Shown one piece after another: positions 36,381 to 47,457 of a stretch of 64,000 bases of DNA. The notes below the pieces were generated by a model. The model saw only the letters and a program-made list of their open reading frames with translations. It had not been told where the DNA came from and made no database searches. Positions within the stretch are counted from its first letter, which is position 1, and every line of letters starts with the position of its first letter. The stretch spans positions 17,575,767-17,639,766 of the forward strand of contig NC_088302.1 of the NCBI RefSeq assembly GCF_032854445.1, given 5' to 3'. The DNA comes from Liolophura sinensis (Eukaryota > Mollusca > Polyplacophora > Chitonida > Chitonidae). The translations under genes were made by a program, and so were the position numbers.

Positions 36381-36896
36381 CACTCAAAAGATGATCTGTT
36401 AATCTTAACAGAAAGTCTGTTATCTGAGTGGTGCTAGAATGTATTCTGTTATTACAACATATAATTGTATCATATTCAACGTAACATCCTGTTAGTCTAA
36501 TACAATCTTTATTTAATAATTTATTTATTTATTTGTTTGGTGTTTTACGCCGTACTCCTCGAAATATTTCACGTATACGACGGCGGCCAGCATAATGGTG
36601 GGATGAAACCTGGCAGAGCCCGTTGGGAAACCCACCGTCATCAGCAGGTTGCTGACAGATCTTACCACGTACGGCGAGAGATGAGGCCAGCATGAGCTGG
36701 GATTGAGCTCACAGAGACAGTCTTCAGTGAGTGAGTGAGTGCTTAGGGTTTAATGTCACACTTAATAATCTTTATGTTGAAGCTATGGAATATGAAAGTT
36801 ATATGTAACAGAATACTCTGCTACAATAACAGAATACACTGTAGTATCAATCAAACAGAATTTCTGTTAAACTTAACACGGTGTTCTTTTGATAGT
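36381..36896. mobile_element. Fold-back MITE (CACTCAAAA type), copy 2, with nested SINE
   Basis: The left half runs 36381-36512 (cactcaaaagatgatctgttaatcttaacagaa) and the right half 36767-36896 (aacagaatttctgttaaacttaaca). An insertion of about 255 bp lies between them, flanked by aatctttat on both sides. Confidence 0.82.
36513..36766 (-). mobile_element. Nested SINE-A plus SINE-B fragment with 9-bp target duplication
   Basis: A minus-strand SINE-A (36513-36722), without a complete head, is joined to a minus-strand SINE-B 3' piece (gtgagtgagtgagtgcttagggtttaatgtcac). The pair is bounded by aatctttat at 36504-36512 and 36767-36775. Confidence 0.8.
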
Positions 36897-37509
36897 TATA
36901 AATGCACTGTTAAGTGGGTTTTCGTCGAAAAGAATTATATAGAATGAACAGTAATAATGTGATGATGCATTTATGTACCATTAAATGCCTAACCACTTAC
37001 CAAATGTCGATAAAATACTCTGGACTTTTATAAAAGCTTCTCGATACCTATTAACCACTAATTTGTTTATATAAGCCTATTTAATACATATCAGATGTCT
37101 GTATTTTAATGGGGAACTTCCCCGGCCTGAAGTAAAGCGGCCGAAGCTTTGTAATCCGTTGTTTTATTACTGCCTTTTCGATGACGTTTAGTGAGCAAAT
37201 TGGTGACGTATTACTCATGGTCAGTTCAGTTTGGACCCGAGTCACGGCAGGCGACATGAAATTCATGTAAGGCGACACTATTTGCATGTAATCAGATAGG
37301 CTTGTGCTCAAGCGTCAGTAATACCAGAAGTCCATTACCGGGAAGTATGCACTTTACACTTTTCTTCGATCTCTAACACATTATGTGTCGTATGCGCGTA
37401 GCCATGTATTTTTTTTCTCTGTAATGCACAGCAAAACCTTTGAGAAACAGCTGATGCATGATTGGTTCCAAACGCGGTTGTGTTGAAATAGACGACAGAG
37501 TGAAGGAAA

Positions 37510-37808
37510 GACGCTTCGTCCCATCGTGCCATCGCTTCGTACATCGTCTCATCGGTTCATACCATCGTGCCATTGCTTCGTACCATTGCCTCATCTCGCC
37601 AAACCATCGTATCATCGTTTTGTACCATCGTGTCATCGCTTGGTACCATCGCTTCGTGCCGTCGTCTCATCGTTTCCTAATAACGTGTCATCGCTTCGTA
37701 CCATCGTGTTATCGGTTCGTGCCATCGTGCCATCGTTCCACCGGTTTCTACCATCGTGTCATCGATTCCTACCATCGTGACATCGGTTCCTACTATCGCC
37801 TTGTACCG
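37510..37808. repeat. 21-bp minisatellite, about 14 units
   Basis: Units of the type catcgtgccatcgcttcgtac. The period is a multiple of three and stop-free, giving 7-residue shadow frames (HRFVPSC-like) on both strands. Confidence 0.88.
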
Positions 37809-38368
37809 TTGTGGGGCGATATTACAATACTGCGATGATGACAATAACTGACGTCACTATTCGGCACATTCTTTAGCCATTTTACGGGCATCTGTTTGAA
37901 ACAGGTGGCCCCACAATGTCGACATATTTGAAGTACTGGAATGCCGAGTCGCTCTAACCAGTCACAATATATATTGACTACACGCCGACTTCAGTACTTC
38001 GCGTGCCAAACGAGGAAGTAACCTGACTGAGAAACTTATTACTGTTCTACGGCATACTGAAGAATTATTCACTATTTCATGTCCGCTGTTTTCATTAGTG
38101 GAGGAGACTGGAGAGCCCCGTGGAAACCACCAACACATGGCACATGACGAATTTCCTCAGCTGTGATGAACAGACCTGCTCCCCATATTGTTGGAAGACG
38201 TTATTGACAACGTTAAAAAAATGTAAGACTGCGAAAACGGCCATGCGAATGTCATCAGTAACCGCATTGCAAATTCTGAAGTGTTTGGTATGACGTGAGG
38301 AGAGACTGGACTAGCTAATAGTGACATGTATTATTGTATGAGGCTTCAGCATGCATGCAACTTTATTT

Positions 38369-38510
38369 ATTTATTACTTTCTTATTGCTGTTTATCGCCA
38401 TACTCAGCAATGCATAATGTTTCACTTACACGTGAGTTTTATGGGTAGGGGAAACCGGAGTACCCAGGCTACACCACGGCGTGTGGAAAGTCACGAGTGA
38501 CGCACAGATA
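38369..38510 (-). mobile_element. Diverged SINE-like repeat
   Basis: tttatttatttattac tail, then tttatcgccatactcagcaatgcataatgtttcac and gtgagttttatgggtaggggaaaccgg. A second, weaker copy of this type is at about 10510-10640. Confidence 0.6.
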
Positions 38511-39170
38511 TATTAACATCGCATTGGTGGGAAACGTGTATTCTTCTTAAATGGCTAAACTTTAAGAGGACATGTGGCGCTTTCACTGGAAACATGACAA
38601 GTGTCCTGTATAACACACACATTCGTAGTGCAACGCATGTAGAAAAAAGATTAGCAGTATGTACCAGAATACCAATAATTCCAACCCTCAAATGAAAAAG
38701 AAAAGGATAATACCAGTTATGGCTATAAGTCGTAGACAATAATTAAATCTGATATTTATTAGTATGTTGATCCGAATTATGGGACGTTATGTCTTTTATT
38801 TACCCAGATGAGGTAGCAGTCCTTGCAGATCAGGTAATGATTGTTCCTTTAGTTATTTCACCTGCAACTGGCATCCATGTTTCATCCGTTTAATCGATAT
38901 TTGGACGTTAGGTAGTGTACCAGGCTAACATTCAGATAATATCGATTCGTATATAGACGTAAACTTATCCAGCTGTACTTACTTACCCTAAATCTGTATG
39001 GTTGGACTTGCCTTTGATTTAATTTGATAATGATTGGTAAATAAGCGACATTAATAAGAAACATCGTAATCCTGTTTCTAAAAACCCATTGTCCAGGCAA
39101 CAGGAAAAGTTACTTCACTCTCGACCATTGAAATGAATTGGAATTTAATGCAAAAGGTAACAAGCATACG

Positions 39171-39575
39171 TGTCTCCTTGTGTGGGGAATGCACGCGACA
39201 TGAAGACCTTGCGACATGTAGGAGATATACACATCAACTGTATGTTGTACTGCCCCTGTCATGATTTTTTTTTTGCTTGATAAAGTGCTTTAAAATTACG
39301 AAAACCAATCAAATACATACCAGCGTGATGTAAAGTTACAACTAAAATGAGTATGTAATTTCATGATATGATAGTGTCTCCTTGTGTGGGGAATGCACGC
39401 GACATGAAGACCTCGCGACACGTAGGATATATACACATCAACTGTATATTGTACTGCCCCTTTCATGATTTTTTTTTGCTTGATAAAGTGCTTTAAAATT
39501 ACGAAAACCAATCAAATACATACCAGCGTGATGTAAAGTTACAACTAAAATGAGTATGTAATTTCATGATATGCC
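39171..39575. repeat. 204-bp tandem duplication
   Basis: 39171-39374 and 39375-39575 are almost identical (tgtctccttgtgtggggaatg to gtaatttcatgatatg). Differences are a few substitutions and one base in a T-run. Confidence 0.95.
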
Positions 39576-40404
39576 AACACTATAAACTTACATCTAGTTC
39601 ATGTCTTTTCTACAGTATTTTTATACATCTACTCCATTTGTATTAAGTATTTATAGTACCTTTCACTGGTGTATAAATACAACAAAATACTGCGTATATA
39701 GAGAGAGATTTTTATACAGATACCCAATTGGAAGCTCAACCGTGCCATGATATGGCGCGTGTATAAACATCATTTATTATTCATATATGGAAAAAAGCTT
39801 TTGTCGAAATATATTGCACTGTCCCTAAAGATTTTGTGTCTCTTAAAGTCCATTTGAATGGGAATGTATACTGCATGATTTCATTTCATTTCTGTCATTC
39901 ACCATGAATCTTAAAACAAATACATAAATATACATGTGGAATATAATTGGCGGGAATAGAACTCATGGAAAGCCTGCATGAAGCTATGATAATACAGAAT
40001 GGATGGGTTGAAACACCTTTAGAGACAAGCTTCCTCTCTCTACGACAGACCATTACTACCTTATAGACTGTTAGGGTACGGCCTCTGCCTAAGGAAAGTA
40101 AGACAATCCCAACGCTTGTGCTTTCTTGGCAGCGCCTGTTCACCAGGTGATTGTGTGTGATAGATCACGAAGGGTGTAACAGACTCATTATTTACATTGT
40201 GTGAACAGGTAAGGAGCAGCAGACGTCTTGCATTGATTTGCACGGAGATAGCATAGTACATTCCCATAACCTCTACTTATCACATGCAAGCAATAACGGA
40301 CGATCATCGATACACAATGGATTTCTCACAGCTCCTTCAGGAACATGCCGGAGAAGATGTTGATTCATTTAATCTTAAGATCTTTTTTTGCTTGCGACAG
40401 CATA

Positions 40405-40597
40405 TTTGTTGCTTTGTTTGTTTTACTTATTATGGTGGGAGGAAACCGGGCAGAGCCCGGCGTAAACCCACGATCATTTTGGCAGACCTTTCCACGGACG
40501 GCAGGGAAAGGAAGCCAGCATTAGATGGACTTGAACTCACAACGACGCATTGGTGGGATGCTCCTGGGTTATTGCGCCGTGCTGGCCCCTCGGAAAT
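40405..40597 (-). mobile_element. SINE-A fragment
   Basis: ttattatggtgggaggaaaccgggcagagcccgg to ttgcgccgtgctggcccct. The tail and the tip of the head are lost. Confidence 0.8.
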
Positions 40598-40801
40598 ATA
40601 TCCTGACAACTACACACTTGATACTATAGTCCGTAAGATTCGTTTTCTGTATAACGACCGTAGTCTTGTTTAAAGTTAATGCATTATGACCTGCCGCAGG
40701 GAGGCCGCGATCATGACCTCTGTTGTCCCTTACTCATTCAAGGAAACCGAATTTTTTTCAGCAGTAAAGGTGGGCCGGTGTGGAATTCTCATATCTGGAA
40801 G

Positions 40802-40807
<6 letters not shown>

Positions 40808-40862
<55 letters not shown>
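40808..40862. repeat. (AG)n microsatellite
   Basis: About 27 pure AG dinucleotides. Confidence 0.98.
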
Positions 40863-40864
<2 letters not shown>

Positions 40865-42046
40865 GATGCATTACAGTTTTGTACAACCAAGATAACGCTA
40901 TCATTTTATATATATCTGTGTCAAGGAGGTTTTTTCTGTAGAGTCGCTTAATTGTTTGTCTGCCCATATGTAGGTCAACAACCATTATCACAGGGAATTT
41001 GATGAAACTTTGTTCACATCTTGGCTTAAATCAATTGCCAATCCATTAAATTTTGGTGGTGGTTCTCATCGGGTTTCGTATCCAGTGGTGTTTTAAACGA
41101 CACTTAATTCACCATTGATAGATAGGATAGAAATGCTGAGTATTGCCCCTTTGTCTGTAGCGCGGGAATTTGTACGCTCAGCTATGATTGAGGCTTTGCG
41201 CACTCGGACTGCCTTCCAATTAATCAACCTGAAATACTACAATGACGTGTGATTCTTCATTTAATTGCTAAATTATTTTATAGATTTTATTTCCTCTATA
41301 TGAAGAAAGAGTGTGTTTATGTTGGACTGGGAATTAAATTGCTTTCTATAAGCATGAAAAAGACTTCATATGTGGATTTTTATTCCTGAAAGAAACTGTT
41401 GGAAGAATTATTACATAGAATGTCATGAAAATTAATGTATTTTTGACATTAAAATACATACCAGTCATAGCTATTCCTTGAACTTGGAATGTTTTTAATA
41501 CATGCATATAATAAGAATAATGGTTACCATTACAATCTGGGATTGTTATTGGAGTATCGATTGTGCGAGTCGATTATTGTCGTGGGTTGTGAATTATTGA
41601 ATTATTGGATTATTGACATGGAACATCATTATTGGTTGACGGCTAGTATGCGAATGTCTTTTTCGAAGCACAGATTGTACTCGGGAATTCTGCGAGGAAA
41701 CTGTCGACTCGCTAAGAAGATTTAGGTAACATGACCATGGTCAGTTTTCTGAAGCATAATTAGCGTTAAGACAAGTTCACTTCATTTCTATACAACACAC
41801 GTTGTCATAGTATTTAAGCACTTACTTTGCTAAGTACGCTTCGTGAAGCCTGTCTCTGGTCTAAAATAAGCCATGGTCGTCTACGTAAGGTTCTTTTATT
41901 ACGTCGATCAAATTGTTTTTTCAAGTGAGTTGTTGTGATTTACTAACAGTTAGATTCCCACTATTGTAACAACAATTTGTTAATGTCTTTTCCATAAAGG
42001 ACTTTCCCATAGTCTTCAACAGTGAGTTATTGGTTCAATCGGAGCT
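40863..42046. other. Gene-free stretch
   Basis: AT-rich; no exon, repeat or RNA signal recognised before the TTAA element. Confidence 0.5.
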
Positions 42047-42399
42047 TTAAAGGAATACTGTCAAGAATTTCTATATTTTGTGCCTCCAGGTTGTTTTAAA
42101 AGTTCATATTGGTAGTATTTGGGTCCCTTTAACCATACACGGCCTGTGTGTAGTCGCTTTGCACCGGCAGGCGAAGAAGACCGCTTGGCTGAATATGCAT
42201 GTTGTGAATTTCAGAGCGAGGCTGCCGAGTCCGTGACGTCACTGTAAGAAGGTGCTGGCTCGATACGTGCATAAGTCATAGTAGAAAGCTGTAAACACGC
42301 GACGAAGAAAGCATTCATTTCGACCCGAATTTGCTGTTGTTTGACAAATTTTTGAGAGATACTCATTGCATATATGTTGAAGTACATTTAAGGGAGTTG

Positions 42400-43805
42400 T
42401 TTAAAGCGTAACTGTTGCAATACGGAGCGCTGAACATTGAATACTGTCAAACTTAGCTTTAACTGAAGCACAAGCAAAATCGTAGGCTTCACATCCATAA
42501 TCGAACCGTGAACGAATAAGCACTCGATACATTAACAAAAGACAATAAATGTCAGCGCCCCAACATTTCCCAGGTACAGCTCTCATCAGATTGAGAGCTT
42601 TCTGACATTTTCCTACGATGGAATTTACTTGAGCATTCCAAGTAAGTCTAGAGTCAAACAAAACACCCAAATAACGAAATGATTGTACCATCTTAACCTG
42701 ACTACCATTCAGATATACCGACATGGAAGGTAGTAACCTCTTGTTTGTGAAAATTACGCCTTGTGTCTAAGCTGTTGAAAACTTGAACCCCCATGCTTTA
42801 CTCCAGGCTGAGATAGCATCCACACCTTCTTGTATGTACTTTCTAGCAAGCAGAAGATTTCTTGTACCATATGGCTTTATCGTCTGCAAATAGCGAACGG
42901 CTTAAATTAGGATTCAACATTTCGGGGAGGTCATTTATGGCGATGTTGAAGAGAGTCGGCGATATTACGTTTCCCTGGGGCACCCGTTTTCAACATGAAC
43001 AGGATGGGAATAGGATTTGCCTATACGTACCTGAATTAGCCGATCAGACACAAAACTTTTAACCCAACCAAATAAGTTACCACCAATACTAAGGTCTCTC
43101 ATCTTCATCAACAGGCCGTGTTTCCACAGCATATCATAAGCTCTCTCGATGTCCAAGAAAACTGCAAAGACGGACTCTTTATTGGCCAAGGATCTAAGAA
43201 TGGTTGACTCAGGTGTTACAGTATGATCAGTGGTGCTTCTGTTAGCCGGAAATCCGCTTTGGTAGGGCAAAGGAATGTTGTATTTAGTCAGAAACCAAAC
43301 CAGCCTGGAATTCACCACAGTCTCCATGACTTTACAAAGACAAGACGTCAGTGCAATTTGTTGGTATGATGACGGAAGCGATGCGTTTTTCCGGGTTTGG
43401 CAATTGGAACTACTGTTCCCTCTTCCTTGCTAATGGGAGATACATTTTATTCCACACAGAATTGTACAGAACTAACATTTACAGAACGTTCAAACATTTA
43501 TCTGACAAGTTTTTAATCATTGAGTAACTTATGTTGTCTTCTCCGGGAGAAGAGTCCTTCTTAGCTGAAAGAGAACTCAGGGAATGAAAACTCTTTATTT
43601 GCTGAGTACAGAACAATCTGCACAGCATATGTAAATTATGAACGACAACGAAACCTAGTTTTGGTTGCCGTGATTCAGAGGTTTGTATTACCTCCCGTGT
43701 TATCTTGACAATGTTTTCACCGCTGTGTCTGCTTGAGCAAAGTTTGTTGGCGCGATTAAAACCACTACAGCCGGGATGTCCGCGGTCTCGAATAGCAAAG
43801 AAATT
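42400..43805 (-). pseudogene. Truncated jockey-like non-LTR retrotransposon reverse transcriptase
   Basis: Pieces of one reverse transcriptase lie in order but in several frames. They are SPGEDNISYSMIKNLSD and VVPIAKPGK (fingers, 43400-43540), SYQQIALTSCLCKVMET (about 43320-43375), LPYQSGFPANRSTTDH, the motif A block FLDIERAYDMLWKHG (near 43140), NGCPRET (near 42970), the catalytic FADD (about 42880) and the thumb FRYLGVLFDSRLTWN (near 42650). Frameshifts and stops show it is dead. Neither an endonuclease nor the 3' end is present. Loss of the 3' end is unusual for a LINE, which is normally 5'-truncated, and suggests capture or internal deletion. It lies inside the TTAA-flanked unit 42051-44405. 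Confidence 0.85.
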
Positions 43806-43893
43806 CATTTATTTATTTGGTTGGCGATTTAAGCCATACTCAAGAATATTTCATTTATACTACGGTGGCCACCATTATGGTGCTAGGAAATCG
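43800..43893 (-). mobile_element. SINE-A 3' fragment inside the TTAA element
   Basis: attcatttatttatttggttggcgatttaagcc to ccaccattatggtgctaggaaatcg, lying at the upstream edge of the reverse transcriptase remnant. Confidence 0.78.
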
Positions 43894-43936
43894 CAAAATA
43901 GCAAGGAATTAACGGAGATAAAATTTAGTTACCAGC

Positions 43937-44140
43937 TCAAATTGTCGGTCCGAAAATCGTTGGTTTCGGACAGCTGTCGCCGTGGTCAGACTCGCTGTGA
44001 AATGAATGAGGGGAGCGGTGTACTCGGCTGATTTCCTGAGCTCCACGCGGTGAATCGGTTCGTATAGGATCATACATGTACGGGTCGATAGGTGTCATGC
44101 ACATTGGAATTTCCGGTATGTCTGTTTCACAGTCTGACAT
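43937..44140 (-). other. Short open frame inside the TTAA element, possible N-terminus
   Basis: A 67-codon frame starts MSDCETDIPEIPMCMTP and contains PYMYDPIRTDS, an acidic start plus aromatic-proline motif. It lies just inside the right end of the element, reading inward, where an element-encoded protein would begin. Its composition resembles the N-terminus of a family of mollusc and cnidarian proteins labelled P2X7-like, which have a PYxFEP-type motif, but that recollection is weak and no downstream domain is present. Not called as a functional gene. Confidence 0.3.
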
Positions 44141-44704
44141 GATATTGTTTTGGAATTGTCTCGAAGATTTGATTTGGTATAAGTGAACAGTTTTGTTCAG
44201 TATGAGCCAGTTCTTACGTCAGCGAGATCACGTAAACGGGCACCTCATGAACTCGGCTCTGGCTGACGGATCCTTGTCAGGAGAGCCAATCGTCGCTGCG
44301 GGAAGCGTGGGAGGCGGTAAAGAAACATGCAGATTCGTTATAATGAGGGCTTGTGGGTTGATTATTAAATAAATACCGATGATCATAAGTGTTGACAGTA
44401 TTCCTTTAAGTCTTCAGGGGGCCTTCTTAACATTTGTGCCTTTTGTCTTGGTTTACTTTTGTTGCGCTTTAAAGATTGATAGTACTGAAGAATCCCTTTA
44501 GTGTTGGTCAGACAAAGTTATATTATCATCTGCCTCAAAAGAAATAAATATTTCTTGATCATATGACTTTACACTGTATGTTCACAAAGTATAAAAAAAA
44601 TATCAGATAGAGAAACTAAAAGCAATAGAAAAGTGGACATACATGTATGTGCCTAAGAGATGTTTAACATTGCAAATGATGGTTGTTTCCATTGAACCGA
44701 AACA

Positions 44705-44960
44705 CTCACGCTGAGTAATTCTAGACCAGTGACGTCCAATATATTGCAATTAACATCACTGCATTTTTTTATTATATTTTGTTGTTTTTTTTTTGTTTGT
44801 TTGTTTGTTTGTTTTGTTTGCTAATTCTAATAAGCACCATGGCGTGTAAATTGCTATAATTTATGCATTTACATGAACAGTTAGAATAAAACCCTGACTG
44901 AGGTAAATCGACTAGAGGCCGTATTTCACCGGTGTTACCAATTGTCAGCTATCACACATT
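44705..44960 (-). repeat. Dispersed repeat family D, copy 8
   Basis: gagtaattctagaccagtgacgtccaatatattgcaa, gcaccatggcgtgtaaattg, acatgaacagttagaataaaaccctgactgaggtaaa and ttcaccggtgttaccaattgtcagctatcacac match copy 1 in reverse. Includes a (TTTG)n run at 44785-44820. Confidence 0.7.
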
Positions 44961-45097
44961 CGTCGCTACTCTCGTTTTACTCTCCATTCTGTGCGTCTTT
45001 AATTATCATGTATGATGAGGACATTTAGTGTGCGAGCCAAACATATGATGTCTGACAGTGTGCTGATATAACACAAAACTTGTTTAGATTTCGACCG

Positions 45098-45152
45098 CGG
45101 CCCGGACAGGAAGCCAGCATGAGCTGGACTTGAACTCTCAGCGATTGCATTC
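45098..45152 (-). mobile_element. SINE-A internal fragment
   Basis: cggcccggacaggaagccagcatgagctggacttgaactctcagcgattgcatt: the B-box area only. Confidence 0.75.
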
Positions 45153-45486
45153 GATATCTATTTAACAAATGCTTTCTGTATTGTTTTATTTTCACGTGAC
45201 AATTGTGTTAGATAGTCCATTTGCTTTTTTGTTTCAAATTTAATGCCGAACGCAACAATACTGTACATATGTACGATGCCGGGTCGGAAGTAAACCACCG
45301 GCGTTCGTTAAGTGACCCATAGGCTTTCCCGCACACGAGCCGCAGATATTGGTAAAAGGCTAGTGATCCATACGGTCATACATCATTTGAACACAAGTCA
45401 TAAGTAGAAAACTATTCGAAATTTTACGTGTAAATATGTCCCTTCACCTGGTTGCAGTTAGCTATACAAGACATATCATTATAAAA

Positions 45487-45655
45487 TAAGTTTCGAAATA
45501 ATAAATTCACTTTAGTAATATACTACTACAGTAAAATCTGCACACTCATAACCTGATATTAAAACAAATATTAAGTTTCGAAATAATAAATTCACTTTAA
45601 TAATATACTACTACAGTAAAATCTGCACACTCATAACCTGATATTAAAACAAATG
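45487..45655. repeat. 85-bp tandem duplication
   Basis: Two nearly identical copies of taagtttcgaaataataaattcac to gatattaaaacaaat, with one substitution. It lies about 200 bp downstream of the transporter stop codon. Confidence 0.93.
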
Positions 45656-45858
45656 GACTTCATATGAAGAATTTTACTAATGCGACTTATCTGCATGCAT
45701 CATTCAAAAGCCAGTTTAAAGACTTAAGGGTCTAATAACCGTTAACACTCTTTGTGTGACTGAAAAGAGTGGAAATGTGGGATAAACTGTGCCTTTTTGT
45801 CCTGTTGTTAAACATTTTCATGGCAGAAAATGACCGTGAACAAAATAAGGTCTCTACT

Positions 45859-47457
45859 CTAATAAAACCGAATTGAGATACATGTGAAAAGTTGAATTAC
45901 GCCCAAACTAATACCGAGAAATGAAAACATTATAAAAGACAAGCGAAAACGATCTTTCTCCTGACAAAGGCTTCCGGTTTCACTATTATCATTTATCTGG
46001 AGATCATACAGATATCCGGTGAGAATTTGAAAGATAATTTGAAAAGTGCCACCTATGGTGAAAAGTGCACTGGTTATGAGGCCGTAGTATTGGCGTCCAA
46101 ACCTAAGAATCAGAAGAGACACAGGCATAGGATAAACTATCCCCTGAGATATTCCAATCAGAAAGCTCATGGTCATAGTGACAACCGGACCGACAGAGAG
46201 TAGACCCAGAACTACTGCTGCTGTGAAATTTACGCAGGCAGTGATCAAAATCAACAGTCCGCAGGTCTCAGATGAAAACTTATCGAATACCAACCCAGAG
46301 ACGATTCGGAAGACGACAACAGCCAAAGATAATATATACACGGTGTTTTGAGGATTGGCCAAACCTGAAGCTTGTGCCATGACAGTTATGTTAGCAACGC
46401 ATGTGTAAGTGCAGCCGAATAACAAGGCTGACGACCAAAAGACAACATGGAAATAAAACGATTGTAAAAGTTCCTTCAGCTGTTCGGTTGACATATTTTC
46501 TTCCACACGACGACGATTATATCCCTTGCTTTCAGTTACTTCATCATTGCCACTTCTATAACCCTTGTTGTCAGTCACTTCTTCATTGCCACGGCTATAA
46601 CCCTTGTTGTCAGTCACTTCTTCATTGTCACGGTTATAACCCTTGTTGTCAGTCACTTCTTCATTGTCACGGCTATGTTACTTCCTTATTGTCACGGTCA
46701 TAACCCTTCTGATCAGACAACTTTTCTTGACGGGGGTTATAACCCTTGTGGTCAGGCAATTCTTTCTGCATGCTTTCATAACTCATGTGATTAGACAACT
46801 CTTCTTGGTGGGGGTTATAACCCTTGTGGTCAGGCAATTCTTTCTTACTGCTTTCATAACCCTTCTGATCAGACAACTCTTCCTGGCGGGGGTTATAAAC
46901 CTTGTGGTCAGGCAATTCTTTCTGCCTGCTATCATAACCATTGTGGTTAGACAATTCTTCTTGGCGGCGATTATAACCCTTGCGATCAGGCAGTTCGTCA
47001 TACCCGCAGTTATAATCCTTGTTATCACATAAATCTTCCTGATCATGGTTATAACCCGCATGATGACGCAGATCTTCTTGGCGGCGGTTACAATCCTTGT
47101 AATCAGGCAATTCCTTATAACCATGATTATTACCCTGAAAATCAGGCAAGTTTTCATAACCGTCCTTGTGATTTGGCAATTCACCATAGGTGGAATCTTT
47201 TGTGGTGTCGTGTCCTTTGGCGATTGGATAGAGAACAACCAGTGCAAGGCCGATTATAATTATCGACATAATGCACGAAAACAGGAACAAACCGGTTAGA
47301 TTTTCGAAAAAGAATAGTTCCAGCAAACCGCAGAGAATCACTTTTGACAAGCAGATTGTGGCACTGAACGCCCCAGCAAGTTTCCCAGCATGCTCCTTGG
47401 AGAAGTTTCTCACGCATACACTACTGATAACGACATACAAAATGAACGAGCTTGCCG
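45859..47457 (-). CDS. Nodulin-like MFS transporter, exon 3 with repeat loop and frame break
   Basis: The exon starts after cttcgtgcag (47458-47459). It completes TM4 and has the family-typical RNFSKEHAGKLAGAFSAT, then TM5 and TM6 (LFLFSCIMSIIIIGLALVVLY). A hydrophilic central loop follows, made of tandem 13-residue units such as QKELPDHKGYNPR, and then TM7-TM12, including an A-like motif RIVSGLVFDKFS and a final LGVIQLFTCISIRFY before TAG at 45859. The first half is open to 46673. The second half is in another frame, from about 46670. Alignment of repeat units shows that 14 bases are missing at about 46672-46680, which breaks the frame between the two halves. The gene is therefore a recent pseudogene, is spliced around this point, or is affected by a misassembly. 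The substrate is unknown; relatives are called nodulin-like or monocarboxylate-like transporters. Confidence 0.82.
46470..47215 (-). repeat. 39-bp coding minisatellite in the MFS central loop
   Basis: About 17 tandem units of 39 bases encode 13-residue blocks with the pattern (Q/K)-E-L-(P/S)-(D/N)-x-K-G-Y-(N/E/D)-x-x. The units nearest TM6 are diverged (YENLPDFQGNNHG); those nearest TM7 are homogenised (EVTDNKGYxRxNE). Glu, Asp, Lys and Tyr dominate, so the loop is charged and probably disordered and cytosolic. The 14-base deletion lies between the two groups. Confidence 0.8.

Larger units (their letters stand above)
42051..44405. mobile_element. TTAA-flanked element with 14-bp perfect terminal inverted repeats
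   Basis: The left end is AGGAATACTGTCAA at 42051-42064, preceded by TTAA (42047-42050). The right end is TTGACAGTATTCCT at 44392-44405, its exact reverse complement, followed by TTAA (44406-44409). A TTAA target duplication with inverted ends is the pattern of piggyBac-type transposition. The interior holds the dead reverse transcriptase, a SINE fragment and about 350-450 bp of unique sequence at each end. No transposase was recognised, so this is a non-autonomous or composite copy. Confidence 0.75.

Noticed and set aside
40686..40991. Frames on both strands across the (AG)n run
   Set aside because: Poly(RE) and poly(LS) tracts are microsatellite artefacts.
43705..44031. 108-codon plus-strand frame
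   Set aside because: Runs through reverse-transcriptase antisense and SINE sequence.
46643..47032. Plus-strand frame of 129 codons
   Set aside because: Antisense of the transporter's coding repeat.
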